Counted from the first letter of the stretch, positions 25,801 to 40,800 are shown. The stretch: DNA of 64,000 bases from Camarhynchus parvulus (GCF_901933205.1 NC_044573.1:34692993-34756992), one strand, 5' to 3'. Numbers and translations: made by a program. Notes: generated by a model not told the origin, from the letters alone.

Positions 25801-28800
25801 TACCATATTATGAGAAGGATTTATTTTGGATGAGTGGGAATTTCCTGGAATAGCTGAATTGCTATTTGTACTTGTTGCAGTTTATTTCTCCAACAAACAG
25901 CACATTGTAATTCTGGTACATAAGTGGGAAATTGGATTTTTTTTTTTTTTACCTCAGCAGCTGCTCAGTTGTCATCCTGTAAAACTGTAGAAATTCTTCC
26001 ATGAAACTGTAGTAATTTTTTATTTATGATAATAAGACTTTATTCTTAATTAATGAGGCACTATAAAAGAAGATACAAGAGAAAGTTACAAGAGCATATC
26101 AAAGGAGATGATGAGAAAGCTAGGTATGTGTAGGCAGGATGAGATTTATCCCCTGTGCACTTAATTCTAGGCATACTGAGTTCTCTCACTCATGACAGTA
26201 GAACTCTTAATTTATAAACTAGCTCAAATGTAAATCTCACATATCATATAACATACATTCTGTATTTTATATATGAACAGGAAGAAAACTTTCACCATAC
26301 CTACTGAAGATGTGAGAAATTTTGAATTTTAGAGAAATTTAGAATACTAAAACCAGGAAGGCTGTGCTACTCATCTCAGCAGCCTGAGGCTGAATGCATA
26401 CAGATCTTTTCAGAAAGAGAGGAGTTGGGGATGGATTTTTTATGATTATGAGTCATAAGAAGCCGGAGCTGCATAAAGCATTGCCCAATAAAAATATAAA
26501 GTCACCTAAGGCATTAATTTCAGGACAGCTTTAGAGCTTTAGAATTGAGTCCCCTATTCTCCAGCTGAATTCTCTTTCATCAGAGCAGACCTATGTACAA
26601 TACTGCACTCTGGAAATGTGCCAACAGCTTACTCCTAGTTAGGATATTGTCACCAAGTTTGTGATGTTTAAATTGTGAATGAACATCTACACAAAAGAGC
26701 ACAGAAGAGGAATCCTTGGGGGACACAGGGAACAAAGTGGCATGATTTAGGGGCAGTGGAGAAGGAGGTCTGTCCTCTGCCATTAAAGCAGCCAGCACAC
26801 CAGGAGGTATGCAAACGCTTTGGTGCTCACTTTCAAGCACTGAAATGCCTTGGCACTCAGCTGAATGACTCCATTCAGTTTAGTGGGAGTTTTGCAGCTA
26901 GTGGGTTAAGAAAATAGTCCTGAACTTCTGGGTTTGCTAGTCACAAATAAGTGTGAGAGGGCGAACAGCCACTGCACTATAGCAGCCACCATGCCACAGC
27001 TTGTATTTCAATGGCCACAGCTGATGTTTTCAGCCCACAAGAAAACACATTTTTAAGTATGTTAAGCAAACTCCAACCTAGATGTAACTCTTTCCCAATA
27101 GTGAAAAAGACATATTAGCATTGCCCCAGAGAGCAGGGCCAGATTCAGGTCAGGCCTCAGGCCTACCTCTTAGTCACAAATGGGATGCAAATTGCTGTTG
27201 ATCAAAAATGCCAGAATCCAGCCTCCCCACCCTAGCTGGTGTATTTTCACAGCAGCAGGCTTCAGGTTTGCATTAGAAATCAGTTTAGCACAGAAATATA
27301 CCAAATTAAGATCAGACTATCATGCTATTGCTGCATCCATGTATCAATTGCTCATACTGACAACTCATTCTCTGTTTGGGATAAAGGAAAGCATTTCAAA
27401 ATCGTCTGTGATCCTGTAACTTTTCTGTCTTTCTACCAAATTAGCAGATCTCCCTAGTCTTTCTTGGCTCTTGGTCCCAGTTTTAGCTAAGAGGGAAGTG
27501 GATGTGAAAACCTGCTGCCCTTCACTTAAACCAGCTTCTGTGAGAGAAGCCCAGAAGGCAAGAAGGAATCCCTTTCCATTTTGTCCACTCATGCTAACTT
27601 ACCAGCTCTGGTCTCTGGTGGATCAGTGTTGAATTTAGTGGAGCTGCTCTCAGCTTACATCACTGTAAATGAGAAATGGAATGGCTTTTTACATCATTAC
27701 CTCATTAATAACTCTAACTTCTTTATCTGTGGTTTTGCAATGACATCTGAAATTTCAGAGAAGAGCAAAACAAAGGAGATAAAGACATGAAAAGGGACAG
27801 AAGACAGGGACTCTGCAGCTCCATGGACATCCCTGCCCATTAGAGTTCCTCTAGCATGTACCTTTCTTTCTGTGCCATTGATGCCTTGGAGGGGCCACCT
27901 AGAGGCTGGACAGAGTTAAGAGAATAAAGTAGGTGTTCATTAAAGGCCTTCAATAGATACACCTTGGGCAGTGCAAAGGCCTCACAGAGGTTACACCCCA
28001 GATGGATGACAGTCCCCAGTTTCTAAGACAGTATAAGTTTGGTCTATTTGTACATCAGAGGCTAATTGTCCAATTATAGCTTCAGGTAAGGAAGTCATAT
28101 TCCCCAGGTTTGCTTCCTCCCCTGATTCACTTTTGTTTATACTTTCTGGAGTCTGAGACAGAAGGTGTCCTTTGTTTTCAGGTCTGTAAGGATTGTTTTT
28201 ACCTGATAAAAATGTGAAGGGAGCTTACTAATACTCTGTATGGAGTTCAGAGTTATACACTAATTCAATACCAGTTCTGAAAAATATAAAAGCTAAAAAC
28301 TTAAGGCATCACCATCACAGGAGAAACAGTCCTCAGTTCCCAGGAGTGGCTCAGTCTGTAGGAATTCATTCTGTTCAGTGCTGTTGGTCTCTGTATTAAT
28401 CACCCAGGAGGACAACTGGCATGCTTGCAGAGCCATATGTACCTCCTGAAAGAATCCCCCAAGGGAATAGAGGAGGGATCATCATGACTCAGGTTTTGCA
28501 GGACCAGAGGTGCTCCAGATACATGACACAGCACAGCATCTTGTAGAGACAGTCACCAGGGTCTGGAACACCTACATCCCTCAACTCCTAGAGGCCAAAG
28601 CAGTATTCCCTGCTGGGCTTTTCTGCAACACTTTTCACTCAGTCATGCGTGTGATTGTAAAAACTGTCCCAAGAGATGGAATTGCATGGCCACACGTACT
28701 AACAGAGATGGTGTCTGCTCTGGCACGAAAGAGATTTGTGGTTTAAAGCTTAACTGGGAAACGTACCTCATTGTTTCAAGACAGGACTCTCATTTTAGAT

Positions 28801-31800
28801 CTAAATATAGGCACCATATGTTCCCACACACAAGCACAGCCTTCTCTCACTGTTATTACTGCAAAAGACTGTTGCCAGAAATGGCATCTTGCAGAAGTGA
28901 GGTCAGAGAAGAATGCTGTGTGCATGATGAAATGAATCCCACATCAAACATGCTTTCCAAGTCAACTGCACAGACAGGCATTGGAGAAGGCTGCCTAGGG
29001 AAGCTGTGGGTTTAATTAAAAGTTGTACAGATGTCTTTCAGGAATGGTCCCCTTGTGCTTAATATCATTTGAGAGCAAAAGAATGAACTAACTGGCCTCT
29101 GCAAATCCTCCCCAGTACTATGTTTTCATGCTTTCTAACTCCTTTTTTATGATTCTGGATTTAAGCACCAATATTTTTAGTGGTATGGTCTTGACATTCT
29201 ACCATCAGATGAAAGAAATCTTTATGAAAATGAGTTGGGCAGTAAAGAAGAGGGATCTGATTCTGAATGCTTATGTTAGATGAGAAATTTATGAAGAAAA
29301 CAGAATATTTTGTGATGCCTTCTAATATATATTTTTTGTAGAGGGCAAGCCAAGAAAAGGTGTGACATATCCATCAACCCTTGAATATTCGTCTTCAAAA
29401 AGTACAGCTGTTAAATCAGGCAAGTATTTGTGACTGACTTTCCCTTACATCCATTCACAACTATCTGTCATAGCTTCTCAGTTGTATATTACAAAGACAT
29501 AACTATTCAGAGGCAGAAGCTCATGCATCCATTAGTATGCCATCCAAATCCCTCACGGTATTTTTTTATCTTAAGCATATGGAAATCATCTCCGACATTT
29601 TCTATTTTTTGGTCATACCATGTTTCACAGACTTCCGTTTCCAAATGCTTTCCCCCTTGCTTTAGATCTGTTACTGAATATGATGGTGGACTGGTTATAT
29701 GCAAGCATTTGAGGTTACATATGTTGTTTTCTCCTAATGCTACTCATGTTATCTCTTGGGATAGTCAGTGCTGAGAGTATAATATTAAATAGTAATATAA
29801 TACAAATGAAAGAAATGGGAATGCACAGCAGCTTAACTAAGAATGCTACAATTTATAAATACTCTGTATAACCATTTTAGTCAGCATCCTACTCTGTAAG
29901 ACTCAATTCAGTTTAAATAATTCAGTTGTCTGAAGAGATCTTTGATCAAGTTTCACACTGGTGGGTAGCTGACATTCAAATGCACATGGATTACCTCTGT
30001 CACTGAAATGACACTTGGTTTTGCTCCCTGTTACAGCTATGTAAGGTTCAGACTCTCCCTTGGGGATGCAAACAAAAAGAAAACAATGTCCCATACTACA
30101 GTGCACTTCCCTTACACAGTCCTTTTGCTGATTGCTGAGCCTGAGCCTTCCTGGGCATATCCACTGTGAGCTGTGGTATAAGGAAACATGCTGTATCTTC
30201 ATGAATTCAAATGCCTGGCATTGGGTGCATTCATCCAAGACCACAGAGAGGTTACTGGGAGACCTCCTCTTTTCCTGTACATTATTGTTTGGTCCTTGGA
30301 AGAAAAGTACAGAGCTCTTTTCTCACAGAAACATAGAATCACCATGGTCAGAAAAGGTCATCAAGTACAACTCACACTGCCAGGTCCATCATAACCCTGT
30401 CCTTAAGTGCCACATCTTTCAAATATCTCCAGGGATGGTAACTTTATCACTTCCCTGGAAAGCCTGCTCCAATGCTTGATAACACTTTCTGTGAAGAAAT
30501 TCTTTCTAATATCCAGTCTAAACCTCCCTTGGAGCAACCTGAGGCCATTTCCTCTTGACTGACCCCCACCTCACTACAACCTCCTTTCAGGTACTTGTAG
30601 AGAGCCTTTAAGTCCCCTCTGAGCCTTGGGATTTTTTTTTTCCAGGCTAGAACAACTGAGTTCCCTCAGCTGCTCCTCATAAGACTTGTGCTCCAGCCCC
30701 TTCACCAGCTTTGTTGCCCTTCATCTTTATATTTTCAGTTAAACAAAAGCCAATTTAAATCTCAAAGCTGTAGTTGTTCAGACCAAATATGTGCAGCTCA
30801 ATTACATGCCTTTAATTTGTAATACCTTTACATTTACAATCAAATAGGTACAGATTTGTATATTTTTTGACCACATATGCAGAAATTACTTGACCCAAAT
30901 ATTATGCTCTGTTAGAAGGGAGGGCAATACCTTAGGAATCTTGACTTTTTCTGAGAAATGTTCCTTAAATCACAGCTCATCATTCCCAACTGTAGCCACA
31001 CTTGAAACATCAGCCCAAACATTTCAGAGCAGACCAGAGACAATCACAGCCAGGACTGAGCTTAGCCGGCAGTAAGCAATGGTCTCTTCCACCAGTGCCA
31101 AAAGCCATGTAATGTAAGAATCAGTGTAGAGATGGGGAGCATCATCAGTCAGGGTTCTGTCATAGAAACAAAATACCAGAAACTTGTTCCTGCAGCAAAC
31201 CAAAGACACAAGTCCTCACTTTGTTCCTGAATCAAATAGGGTGAATGAAATGCCAGGATTCTAACAACACAGACAGTGCATTCATGCAGAGAAAGGCCAG
31301 GATTATCAGAGGAGCAAGCAACTGTTACATCAAACCCAATGCCACTGCCTGATTTTGCCCATCCTTGTCCCACAGGTAACAAAGAGATCCATTGTTCACA
31401 ATCTATCTTCCTCAGGCCCTGCTTGGCCCTATCAGCCCTCCTTAGATCTGCCACCTCAGCTCAGCCATCTCAGCTGTTCTCTGTTAGAAACAGCATGTCT
31501 TTCAGATAAAAGTCTCTGCAATATGCAGCCACGGCCATTTTGTGAAAGAGAATTTCCTACTTACTTTTTAATATTAAAGAAGCTACTTTTTTCTTTTAAT
31601 TTAATTACAGAGACCACACTGTTCACTTTGATACTTAAATCCATTATCTGCAGGAGGCAAAAGCAGTCCTTTGAGTATTACACTCACTGCTGTCAGATTA
31701 ACAAAAAAGTCCTGCTTCATACCTGATCAGCTGTCAGAGATGCAATTTTAGTCCTCATCCCAGAGATGCCAGAGATTCATAGTCCCTGACATTTCTTTAA

Positions 31801-34800
31801 ATGCTCCTGGTGGTTACAGTGCCTCTCAAATTCTGGGCACGGCAAGAAAAGCCTTCCCAAAATTGTAACTCTTCACAGCTGCTCAAAACTATTAAAAGAT
31901 GTTTAGAAAAAACAGTACAAAATTTTAGGAAAACATTAACACTGCAATAAATTCTCTAACAGTTCAATGCTGCCAAAAGAGCTAGAGAATAACAAAAAAA
32001 AAACCCGAAACAACAACAACAACATAACCAACAAAAAATAAAATCAAAACAAAAAACCAACACAAAAAAAAACCAACCAAACAAACAAAACAAAAAAAAA
32101 AAAAAACAAGAAAAAAGGGAATAAGAAAATCCTCCAGTACTCAGTCAGATTAAAAAGCAGAAGCAGATTATTTTGTCAGGTAGCAGTAAATAAACTAAAA
32201 TAAGTGTTCCAAGTATTTTGGTGTCTCTGGGTCTTAGAAATAAAAAAAGAACAAAAAAAATCTCCCTTTTCCTTCTAAGACAGTCCATGGCATCCAGGAT
32301 TTGGCCCCATAATGATCTCAAAATGTCAGACAAGAAAGAAATACATCTGAACATGAAGTAGTGACTGAAAGATTACACATTAGCAAGTATTTCCCAAACA
32401 ACATACACACATCATGACCCTGGTTCTCAGAACATGCTCCTGCTCAGAGGAAAAAAATATGATGCATTAAATCTTATGAGTATTGGCTTATTGGTGGCAA
32501 ACCCCCATACTTCAGAAATTCTATGGATACTGACAGGAGCTTTTGGGCTGTAAAAATGCCAAAGTTTGGCATGAAAGATAGGGGGTGACTACTCCTTAGT
32601 CATCACTTTTTCCCAGTAGGTGATAAAGCTCTGTTTGGACTGCCAAACCTTCCTAATGGCATGTGACAGGACGCCTTCCTTTGGGGACTGATAATCTCTA
32701 AATGGGAGACTTGAAATTATTTTCTTTACACCTTTACACCTTTTCTAATGTGCTCAATTTTGCTTCAGAGCCCAATAAACCAGAGCAAGACCTAAAAGGT
32801 ACGAAGAGTGCAGACCCTGCTAACACATCAGAAAAAGCATCAGATCAAGGTAAGGGCTGGGGATCTTGGTGCTCTTTACAGTGTCCAACCCACCCAATCT
32901 GCCTGCAGGTACTTATAGGGAGCGTTTTGACACTGGTTACACAGACAGCTTTACCTCCCCCATCCAAGCTCCTTTCCACAGCCCCTTTCCTACCAAACCA
33001 AACTGAAATGGAGCTTGAAGGGCTTCTGGTAATTCCGAGAAGAGGGCACTCACAGAGTTTAATTTCTGCCTGTGCTTTGGATGAGTTCAGGTTTTGTGAA
33101 GTTGAAAACCTTGCATTATGGTTCTTGGCAATCTCCTATGCAGTGCCCTGCAAACCCTTTGAAGATACAGTGAAAGAGATGGGTACCCAGCCTGCTGGAG
33201 CACTGGAAACAGCTTCCTCTTGTGTTAAAGGATCCACGAGAAACCCAGCCAACATGCACCAAGGCAACAGCTTTTCTTTGCTCTTACTATGCTGCTTCCT
33301 CAGCTTTTCTGCTAATACTGTTAGCTTCCAGCTTCCTTGCTCCTCACAGGCTGGGGTATAAAGCTGGCCAGTGCGCCTGCTCCCTACTCCAGCAGCACAG
33401 GATCGCAGGGGAAGACTCACTGTGCCCTCTGTTTTCTTTTTTTAAGCACAGTTTCATGGAGCAGTGCACTGTTCAGCCCAAAAAGAGCCATTCATGCTGA
33501 TTTTTTCAGCTGAGTTGTTTTGTTTTTCTTCTGAGCCCTCTTTCAGCATTATTCCATTAAAACTGTCTGAGATCTGAGTTTTTCACTGCCTAGCATTAGG
33601 TGATAATTAATCCACCAGACAGTTTCACAACGATGCCTTCCAAGAGGAGAACATCCAGAAATAGCAGTAGAACACAAGCTTGTGTTGTGCAGCAGTGAAT
33701 GGAGTGTGCACCATTCCCTTTCAATGTAAACACTGTGCCAGGCCATCCCCAGGGCTATCAGCAGCGAGGAGAGGAACGAGACCAAGGTTAACATGGAATA
33801 TATTTTAGGGCAGTTTTTTGTAGCTAGATGGAAAAGAAAACAGTGAAGAACCTTTTTTGATAAAATGACTTGGAAGAATCTAAACTTGTTGACTATTTTT
33901 ATAAGGATATTTAGGATGTATATTTTGCGACTAGAATTGTTACTGTTCTCACAACAGATGATATATTTTAAAAGTAGTAGCAACTGTGAGATGAGTCAAT
34001 CTTAGATGAGATTGGCAACCTCCAGGTGGTGATCTCCCCCACTCTCCTCAGCCAAAGCCCTGATACTCCCTGTTCTGGCTCTGACCCTCTCCCCCAAATC
34101 ATCCTTATCTAAAACTTGTCTTTCTGTCAAAAACATTTCAGTGCTGCAATTTTTTCTGGTCTATGACTCAGATTGGCCATCTTTACTACCAGATGCCAGC
34201 TGATTTCCATTTATATGGACCTTCTAAGTGCTTAATTACACTGAGAAAGGAAGATGCCAAAACAGAATCTGCAACTGGCTGGTTGAACCATTTCATAGGT
34301 CTGAGACATTTGTCAGTTTGATGAGTGTTCCTGGGCAAAGCAGAAAAGTGTGGGGGGAGCATTAATGCTGCAACAGGCTGCTGTCAGCGCCCTCTGAGAG
34401 CAGAGCATCACACAGGCACCTGCGCTACACATCCACAATGAAGGCACTAATGGCTCCACAGATGAGGGTGCTTGTAGGCATCCTGAAGAGAGTGCCAGTT
34501 TCTGGGTTACCTTAAACATTGAGTGCTGCTGCTGACACTTCCATACATGTCACACATCCAGCCACAGTGACACGTCAATGTTCCTACAGGGGACACAGCC
34601 CGCAAAGAGCATCAGACAACTCCAGTGCTGACCCCAGCCACAGAAATGGCCACCACCACCCCCACACCTACCACCACGACGACAGAGCCTTCCACCACAG
34701 TGCCACAGCCAACCACAACCCCTGCAGCACCCAGAACCACAGCAGCTCCAGCCAAGGCCAGACCTGGACTGCACAGGGGCAGAGATATGGGTCAGTAGCA

Positions 34801-37800
34801 TGGATGTTTGCATTGCTTTCCTCCTGACTGACAGCTCTCCTAAAATTTAAGGAACAAGATATACAGCTGGATATACCAGGATTTAGAGGATCATGAGTTC
34901 AGTAATTCAATGTAGAAATACTAGGAGTGGGAAAAAAATTTTTAAGTCCAGCAGACCAATTCATGTGAGAGTAAGCTCTCCATCCCCAAATGCTGTGATG
35001 ATTTTCAGGTATAGAAGTCAATAAATAGTTCTTTGATTCTCATGTCTAGACTGAGAGATCAACAGATAGGTGAAAACTCATTTTAGAATTAATTTTGTGA
35101 TAACTTTCAATAGATTAAAGCTGTAATATATTTTTTGTAACAGCTTTTGAATTTTTAAGATTAAAACACTGTGAAGGAATTATCATCCTTTTTTTTTTGC
35201 ACACCTGATTTTCCTTAATCTTTCCTTCTCCATTTATTGTTATTCATTAGCATTGTAGGGATTCACTTCAATAGCTGAAAATTAAAATCTCTTCTTTTTA
35301 GGTTCTAGCAGTGTCCACCCAGCATATGCATCTGTGGTAGCTGCAGCAGCAAGTAAGTATGGTGTAGTAAGTAAGTATGCCACAAGGCATGCAGCACAGT
35401 GGGTTTTAGGGCAGCAATGATTCAATGAACTTTTAAACCTCAGCAAACTCAATGACTGAATCCAAGTCTGGATTTAAACTGAAAAAACAGATGCTTGTCC
35501 TGAATGTCAAAGATGCTGATCACCCACAGTTCTGAGGAAGTGTTTCTAGTGAGTATCTGCTCATTTCAGCTGTGACAAAAACTGGGCTTTGCAAAACTTG
35601 AGACAAAGATTTTGCTGTTTGAATCATGTTTCCCTATTACTTCCTTCTATCATACTCTTTCAAAAGGAGGCTTGGTTTAGTTGTAAAATACACAATGCAG
35701 AGGCCTGCAGAGCCATCTAGGCTTACGGCTGAAAGCTCTGAAATGCTGACATACTTTAAAGCACTTCTCTCAAAAATCCCGGGCTGTGGTTCTGAGCCTG
35801 GCATACATGTGATGTTATTCCTGGCTTGCCACTTGTTATTGACAGCAGGATGGCAGCTGCTCAGAGCTCTGCATCTCAGTCCAGGAGCCTGCTCCCAGCC
35901 CAGCCCACAGCCTGCAATGCAAGTGTATAGAGGTGTTTTCCCATACACTGTGCAATTGCTCAGCTGTGCAGTCAAGAAAAGGAGAATATTTTCAACTGTT
36001 TGAAAGGTTCTGAGCATGGGGATATGATTGCTTTTGGGTGAAAGGGAGCTGGGCTATCATTAGCTTTCATGCTCCATAGCTATTTCTGAGTGCTTTCAAC
36101 TCAGCTTTCCTCTCACATTACTGCAGTCATCCCCAGTGCCAAGTAATCCACAGCCAAGAACATGGCAGGGCAAGTATCTTTTGGGTAATTCAAGTCTTGA
36201 GGGGAAGCACAATTAAGTAAAATTTAGTTGTAAGTGCAGAATAAAGGCAGGGGCTGGAGGGGTTAATCTTATCAAGTCAAATGTGCAGGTAGGTATGTGC
36301 ATGGCAGGATTTACAGAAGTGACCACATAGTTCAAAAGGGTTTAAATTCTGTGGAAATCTGCATCATTCAGTACCTAATGTGCCTGCTAACTTGGTTCTG
36401 CTTGTTGCTTTCTTTTCCATTTCCTATTCCTACAGGCTGAGTACAGAGGAAGCCTTTATTGTCTTTGCTAGCAATTAGGTAACCCTGTTAGAGGTTCCCC
36501 AGCCAGGAAGATATGCATGTTGAGAGTAGAGTTTTGGCAACACTGAAATCAGTGGGAAGGTTGTATTTGCTTTAATAAGACAAGTAATTTAGTAAAAAAA
36601 ATTGAAGACAAACCCCCCCCCAAAAAAAACAAAACCAAAAAACCAACCAAGGACCCCAAAACAAAACCTTCACTAATTTTCCAATGTTTTCAGTGGTCAC
36701 TTAATTGTAATTTGGATGCATCTTTCTTCACTATTTTCTTCACTGAAGTCCTAAGCATAAATTAATTCCCAAAATATTAAAGTGATCACAGCTAAGAATG
36801 GGTTATTGTGAGCTGGAGTGGTAGAGACCCACTTCTGATTCCACAGACTTCATTTCTAGGATTATGTCCAGCATGTCAGTACCTGATATTCCTGAATTCT
36901 CCTGACCCCTTCTTGATTCCGAAAGACAAGAGCTGGATAAATTAAAAAATATAGAAAGTACAAATACAGTCTTGATGTCATGACCACATATAAAGCAGTT
37001 TTCTCTGTCTGAGGAGCCTTTAGGACCCACTGCTATTAGTCAGGCCAGAGTTTCTGATTGTTGATATTAACCAGAGTTTGGCTTGACTGAACAGAATCAG
37101 ATGTTCTCCTGTCCATCCTGGCTCACAGAGACTCACAGATCTACCTCTCACTGTGCATTGGTAGCTTGCCTGCAAAAGACACCTCAAAAGTCAACAGCTA
37201 TGAAACAGAGCACAGTCAGAATGAACACACCCTTTCCATTTCCAGCCACTGGCACTGGCAATAGTTCACAGGAGCAAAAGAAAAGCAGCAGTTTTAGAGC
37301 ACGAGATTTAGATTAGAGCATGAGAGCAGGGGCAAAACTGCTGCCCTAGTTCTTGCTGTTCTTTCCCCTTTATCTTCTGCTTGTCAGAGTAACATAAAAA
37401 TAATGGAGACTCTGCTCCATTGCCAGACCCCTGCTTCAAAGACTTGATGTGCCAAAACTGCTAAATGAAAAACACTGATGTGACTAGTGTGCCATGTGAC
37501 AGCTGGTTCCTGCCTGCCCTACCAGGGCTTCTGCCTCTGTCCAACAGCAGCTAACCCAGCACACTCCCAAGGGCCACAGGCTCACTTTTCTCTCGCATTC
37601 CAGCTCTTCAAGCAATCCTCTCCTGCACAGCAGTTTGCACCCTAGATGAGGCTTGGGTCTAAATCCAGTGCTTCTGTGAGCACTGCAATCAGAAATCATG
37701 TCATGATCCTTGGTGCCATGTCGAAGCACTGAGCTTGCAACCAAGCATGAGGCAGCAAAAGCCTGGGCATCATCAGGTGAGGTGCTTTCCTGTCCTCTGT

Positions 37801-40800
37801 GTCTAGATGGGGTCAATGTTTGCATCTATTTTCTATTTTCAAACAGGGACTCTAAGCTGGGCACTGCCTACCATGGTGCACGACACAGATTTCATCCCCA
37901 GCTGTGCCTTAATAGGGCAGTAAACAGAAAAGTATTGAAAGGACATGAGACAGTGTTAGAGTAAGTGCTGGAGAGGGCATTGGAAGCTCTTCTCCAGCAG
38001 GAACACCAGTAGGGCTCATGCCTTCAGGAAGCACTGGACAAACATTCCGTCCTGGCACCAGGGAGAACAGCTGGTGTTTATTTTTGGATGCTGCCTTTCT
38101 CCCCAAGTTATCCCTGACTACTTAACCCATCAAGGGTGCTGACCAAGGTGCAGATGGCCAGGCATATTTTGTGCACAGAGTAGCTCCTTTTATTGTCAAA
38201 TCAGTTCTCATTATTCACAAGGTTCACTCTAAATTGCACTTAAACTGCTGTCTCATAATTTCCTGCTTCCATGCCTCCCTGCTCACCATAGAACTTGCCA
38301 AACAAGGTTTCTCTGCTTCACTACTTTGATTTTTGACATGATTCTTGGAGTTTGCCTGGGACTGTCCATCCCCAGTTTGTTACAGACTTCTCCTAGTCCT
38401 ACTTGGCCTCCAGCTTGCACAGAGCTCTGTTCTAATGAACACATTTTCCCATGCGACAGCCTCACTGGCATCTCAGATTTGAAAGAAGAACAAGCCTTGC
38501 AACATGGAAGTGCAATTCCAACTTTTCCTCTTCTACCACCTCCATGTTTGTCCTAGCCAACAAAAGCATGGCAGGAAGCCGCTCACTGCGGGGATGGGGG
38601 TAATGTGCCTTTGGGAGGTACAGCAAGAGGGAGCAGCTCTGTGGCCCAGCACAGTCAATAAGTGCACAGAGAGAAATCAACATTGCTAACATCAAAATCA
38701 AATTTAAAAGTGGCATGAAATACTTGGATACTGAGGTAATCTCTCCTTTACCCTCTTGTACTCAGTTTCCTCTGACCTTGTAAAGAGTGTTAGATACACA
38801 CTGGGGCTCAGTCATGGCAAACATGAGACAAGGGCAGCTCTGAGACCCAGAGTTGATTTTCTACCACCCCTTTGGCACATACTGATCTCCTGTGTGCAAA
38901 GCCTGCCCTGCACTATCCCATACAACACCGACTGCTGCACACACAGATTTTCCCCTCCAAAATCTGAATACTCACCCTGGTATAGCTGTGGTCCATCTGG
39001 AGCCTTACAAGCTTAGAGTTTAAAAGCCTTGCCAGTTTTGGCAGATGAGCCCATTACTTCCATAAACAGGATCTCTTTGGCATTTGGAGTTTACAAGGTC
39101 TCTCAGGACAGCTCCTAGAAATCCCATCAAATGGCTTCTAGTGGCCTGGAAGGTTCAAATTTGGGTCAAACACAAGCTACTGACTGTCACCTAATTTTGC
39201 AATGTCAAGCTCCCAAGGAGCAGCAATTCCTGTTTCCTGAGACAACCATTCAAAATGGTCTCATTGATGACATCTTATTGATCAAATAACCTCCCAGGCC
39301 CTTGCCAGTGTTCACAGAGTCCAGTAGAACATTCCCACTGATTTCACCAGGCTTTCAAAATAATCTTTCTGGGAAAACTAATGAATAAAGGCTTGTTAAA
39401 GGATAAGTTTGTTAACAGGCTTCTTAAGAATAATTAATTAAATGAACGGCATTATTAAAGACACGGTTTTTATCTGCAAATGATTTGAGCCTTTAGTATT
39501 TTTGAACAATGGGAATTTAATAACCCAATCACCTTTAAAAAAACCCTTTGTGTAGAAGACATGTCAGACACATGAATTCTCCCACATTATTTTTCCATTG
39601 TCTCATTACTTACGGTCTGCCTGCTTGCTCATATCCACTTAATCTCTGCAGAAAGGGTACTATCTGGTCTGGGGGGTGGTTTTGGGGTTAAAACCTTCCT
39701 CACACAACCAGGACAATTGGATGGTACTGAAATAGAGATAAACACAGATCACCAGTGTGAGTGGGAGAAAGAAAATTACAAAGGAGAGCAAATCACAGAG
39801 GTAACTGCAGATCTTTTAAATGCAGACCAGAGACTTGTAGAAGTAATATCCATAACTAAAGGGAACAGACAGATCTGTATGACAGACAGAGAAGACAGTC
39901 CTTTTTTAAGCAGGCTCAAAATATATCTAAGAAAGTCTATTAATGACAACTCTATATATGAACCATTAATTCTGACAGCTACGAAGTGAGACTCAGTGAA
40001 AAAGCTAGGTAGCAGTAGTAGTGAACCAAACATGGTGTAATAAATCACACTTTTCCACTTTGATGTCTACTTAGGACAGGTTCAGGCCGCACAAGGAAGA
40101 GGACAGAATACAGGTATGTTTAAATTTAACAACAACCAGTAGATTTGTACTGCTCAAATACTAGAAAACCCTGTGTTTAAGTTCCATGTGCTAACCAATA
40201 TAATATTTTAAAAGCATTCAGGGGCACTTCCACCTCTGCAAGTAACAGGAATATTTTACTACACAATACAGGTAAAAGGATTACAATCCTCCTCTATTTC
40301 CTCCCCACAAATATTTTTACCACTTACATATTCCAAGTCATGCAGTAACACACTGTTTTTCCCTCCTAACCATGTTCATAGCAGGCTGCAGTGAGAAGAG
40401 ATATCACAGCGGTCGTTGAGTGACAACAGTGTAACTTGAAAGGAAAAAAGTAAACAAGATTGATTAAGCATAGAATTGTTCTCAAAAAGTAGTCTAAAAT
40501 CATTTATAGAGGTCTTTTATAACATTTGCTGTTGCAAACTGAGAGGAGAACGTTGTGTCTGTGTAAGTGTGCAGGACAAAGGCCTGACCCAGCTCGCAGG
40601 CCCTGAGCACTGTCAGCATCCCAGGACCCACTGCCAGCTGTTCCAGAGGACCAGCCAATAGCTGAATGTGCAGCACCTACTAACACCTACACTCTTTTGC
40701 CAGCCTCTTTCAGCCCTTTTAAATTAATTCATAATTTCCATCTTCCTTTTCTGTGTGGTTTGAAAACATGCAGAAAGACAGTTTGGGACCACTGCATTCC

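Larger units (their letters stand above)
29420..32768 (+). other. VIT: Intron 6 of VIT (GC-AG)
   Basis: This 3.3-kb intron begins with GC and ends TTGCTTCAG. It contains a CR1 3' fragment at 30331-30731 and an A/C-rich low-complexity block at 31991-32110. Confidence 0.85.

Noticed and set aside
32702..33361. 219-codon open frame that spans exon 7
   Set aside because: Only 32769-32849 is exon. The rest is read-through into introns, and the exon has clean splice sites at both ends.
34550..34813. Cys/Gly-rich minus-strand frame
   Set aside because: It is the reverse complement of the Thr/Pro codons of exon 8 and has no independent support.
39717..39989. 90-codon frame before exon 10 as a possible extra exon
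   Set aside because: Ends in a stop before the exon 10 acceptor, has no good donor in the right phase, and resembles no vitrin segment.
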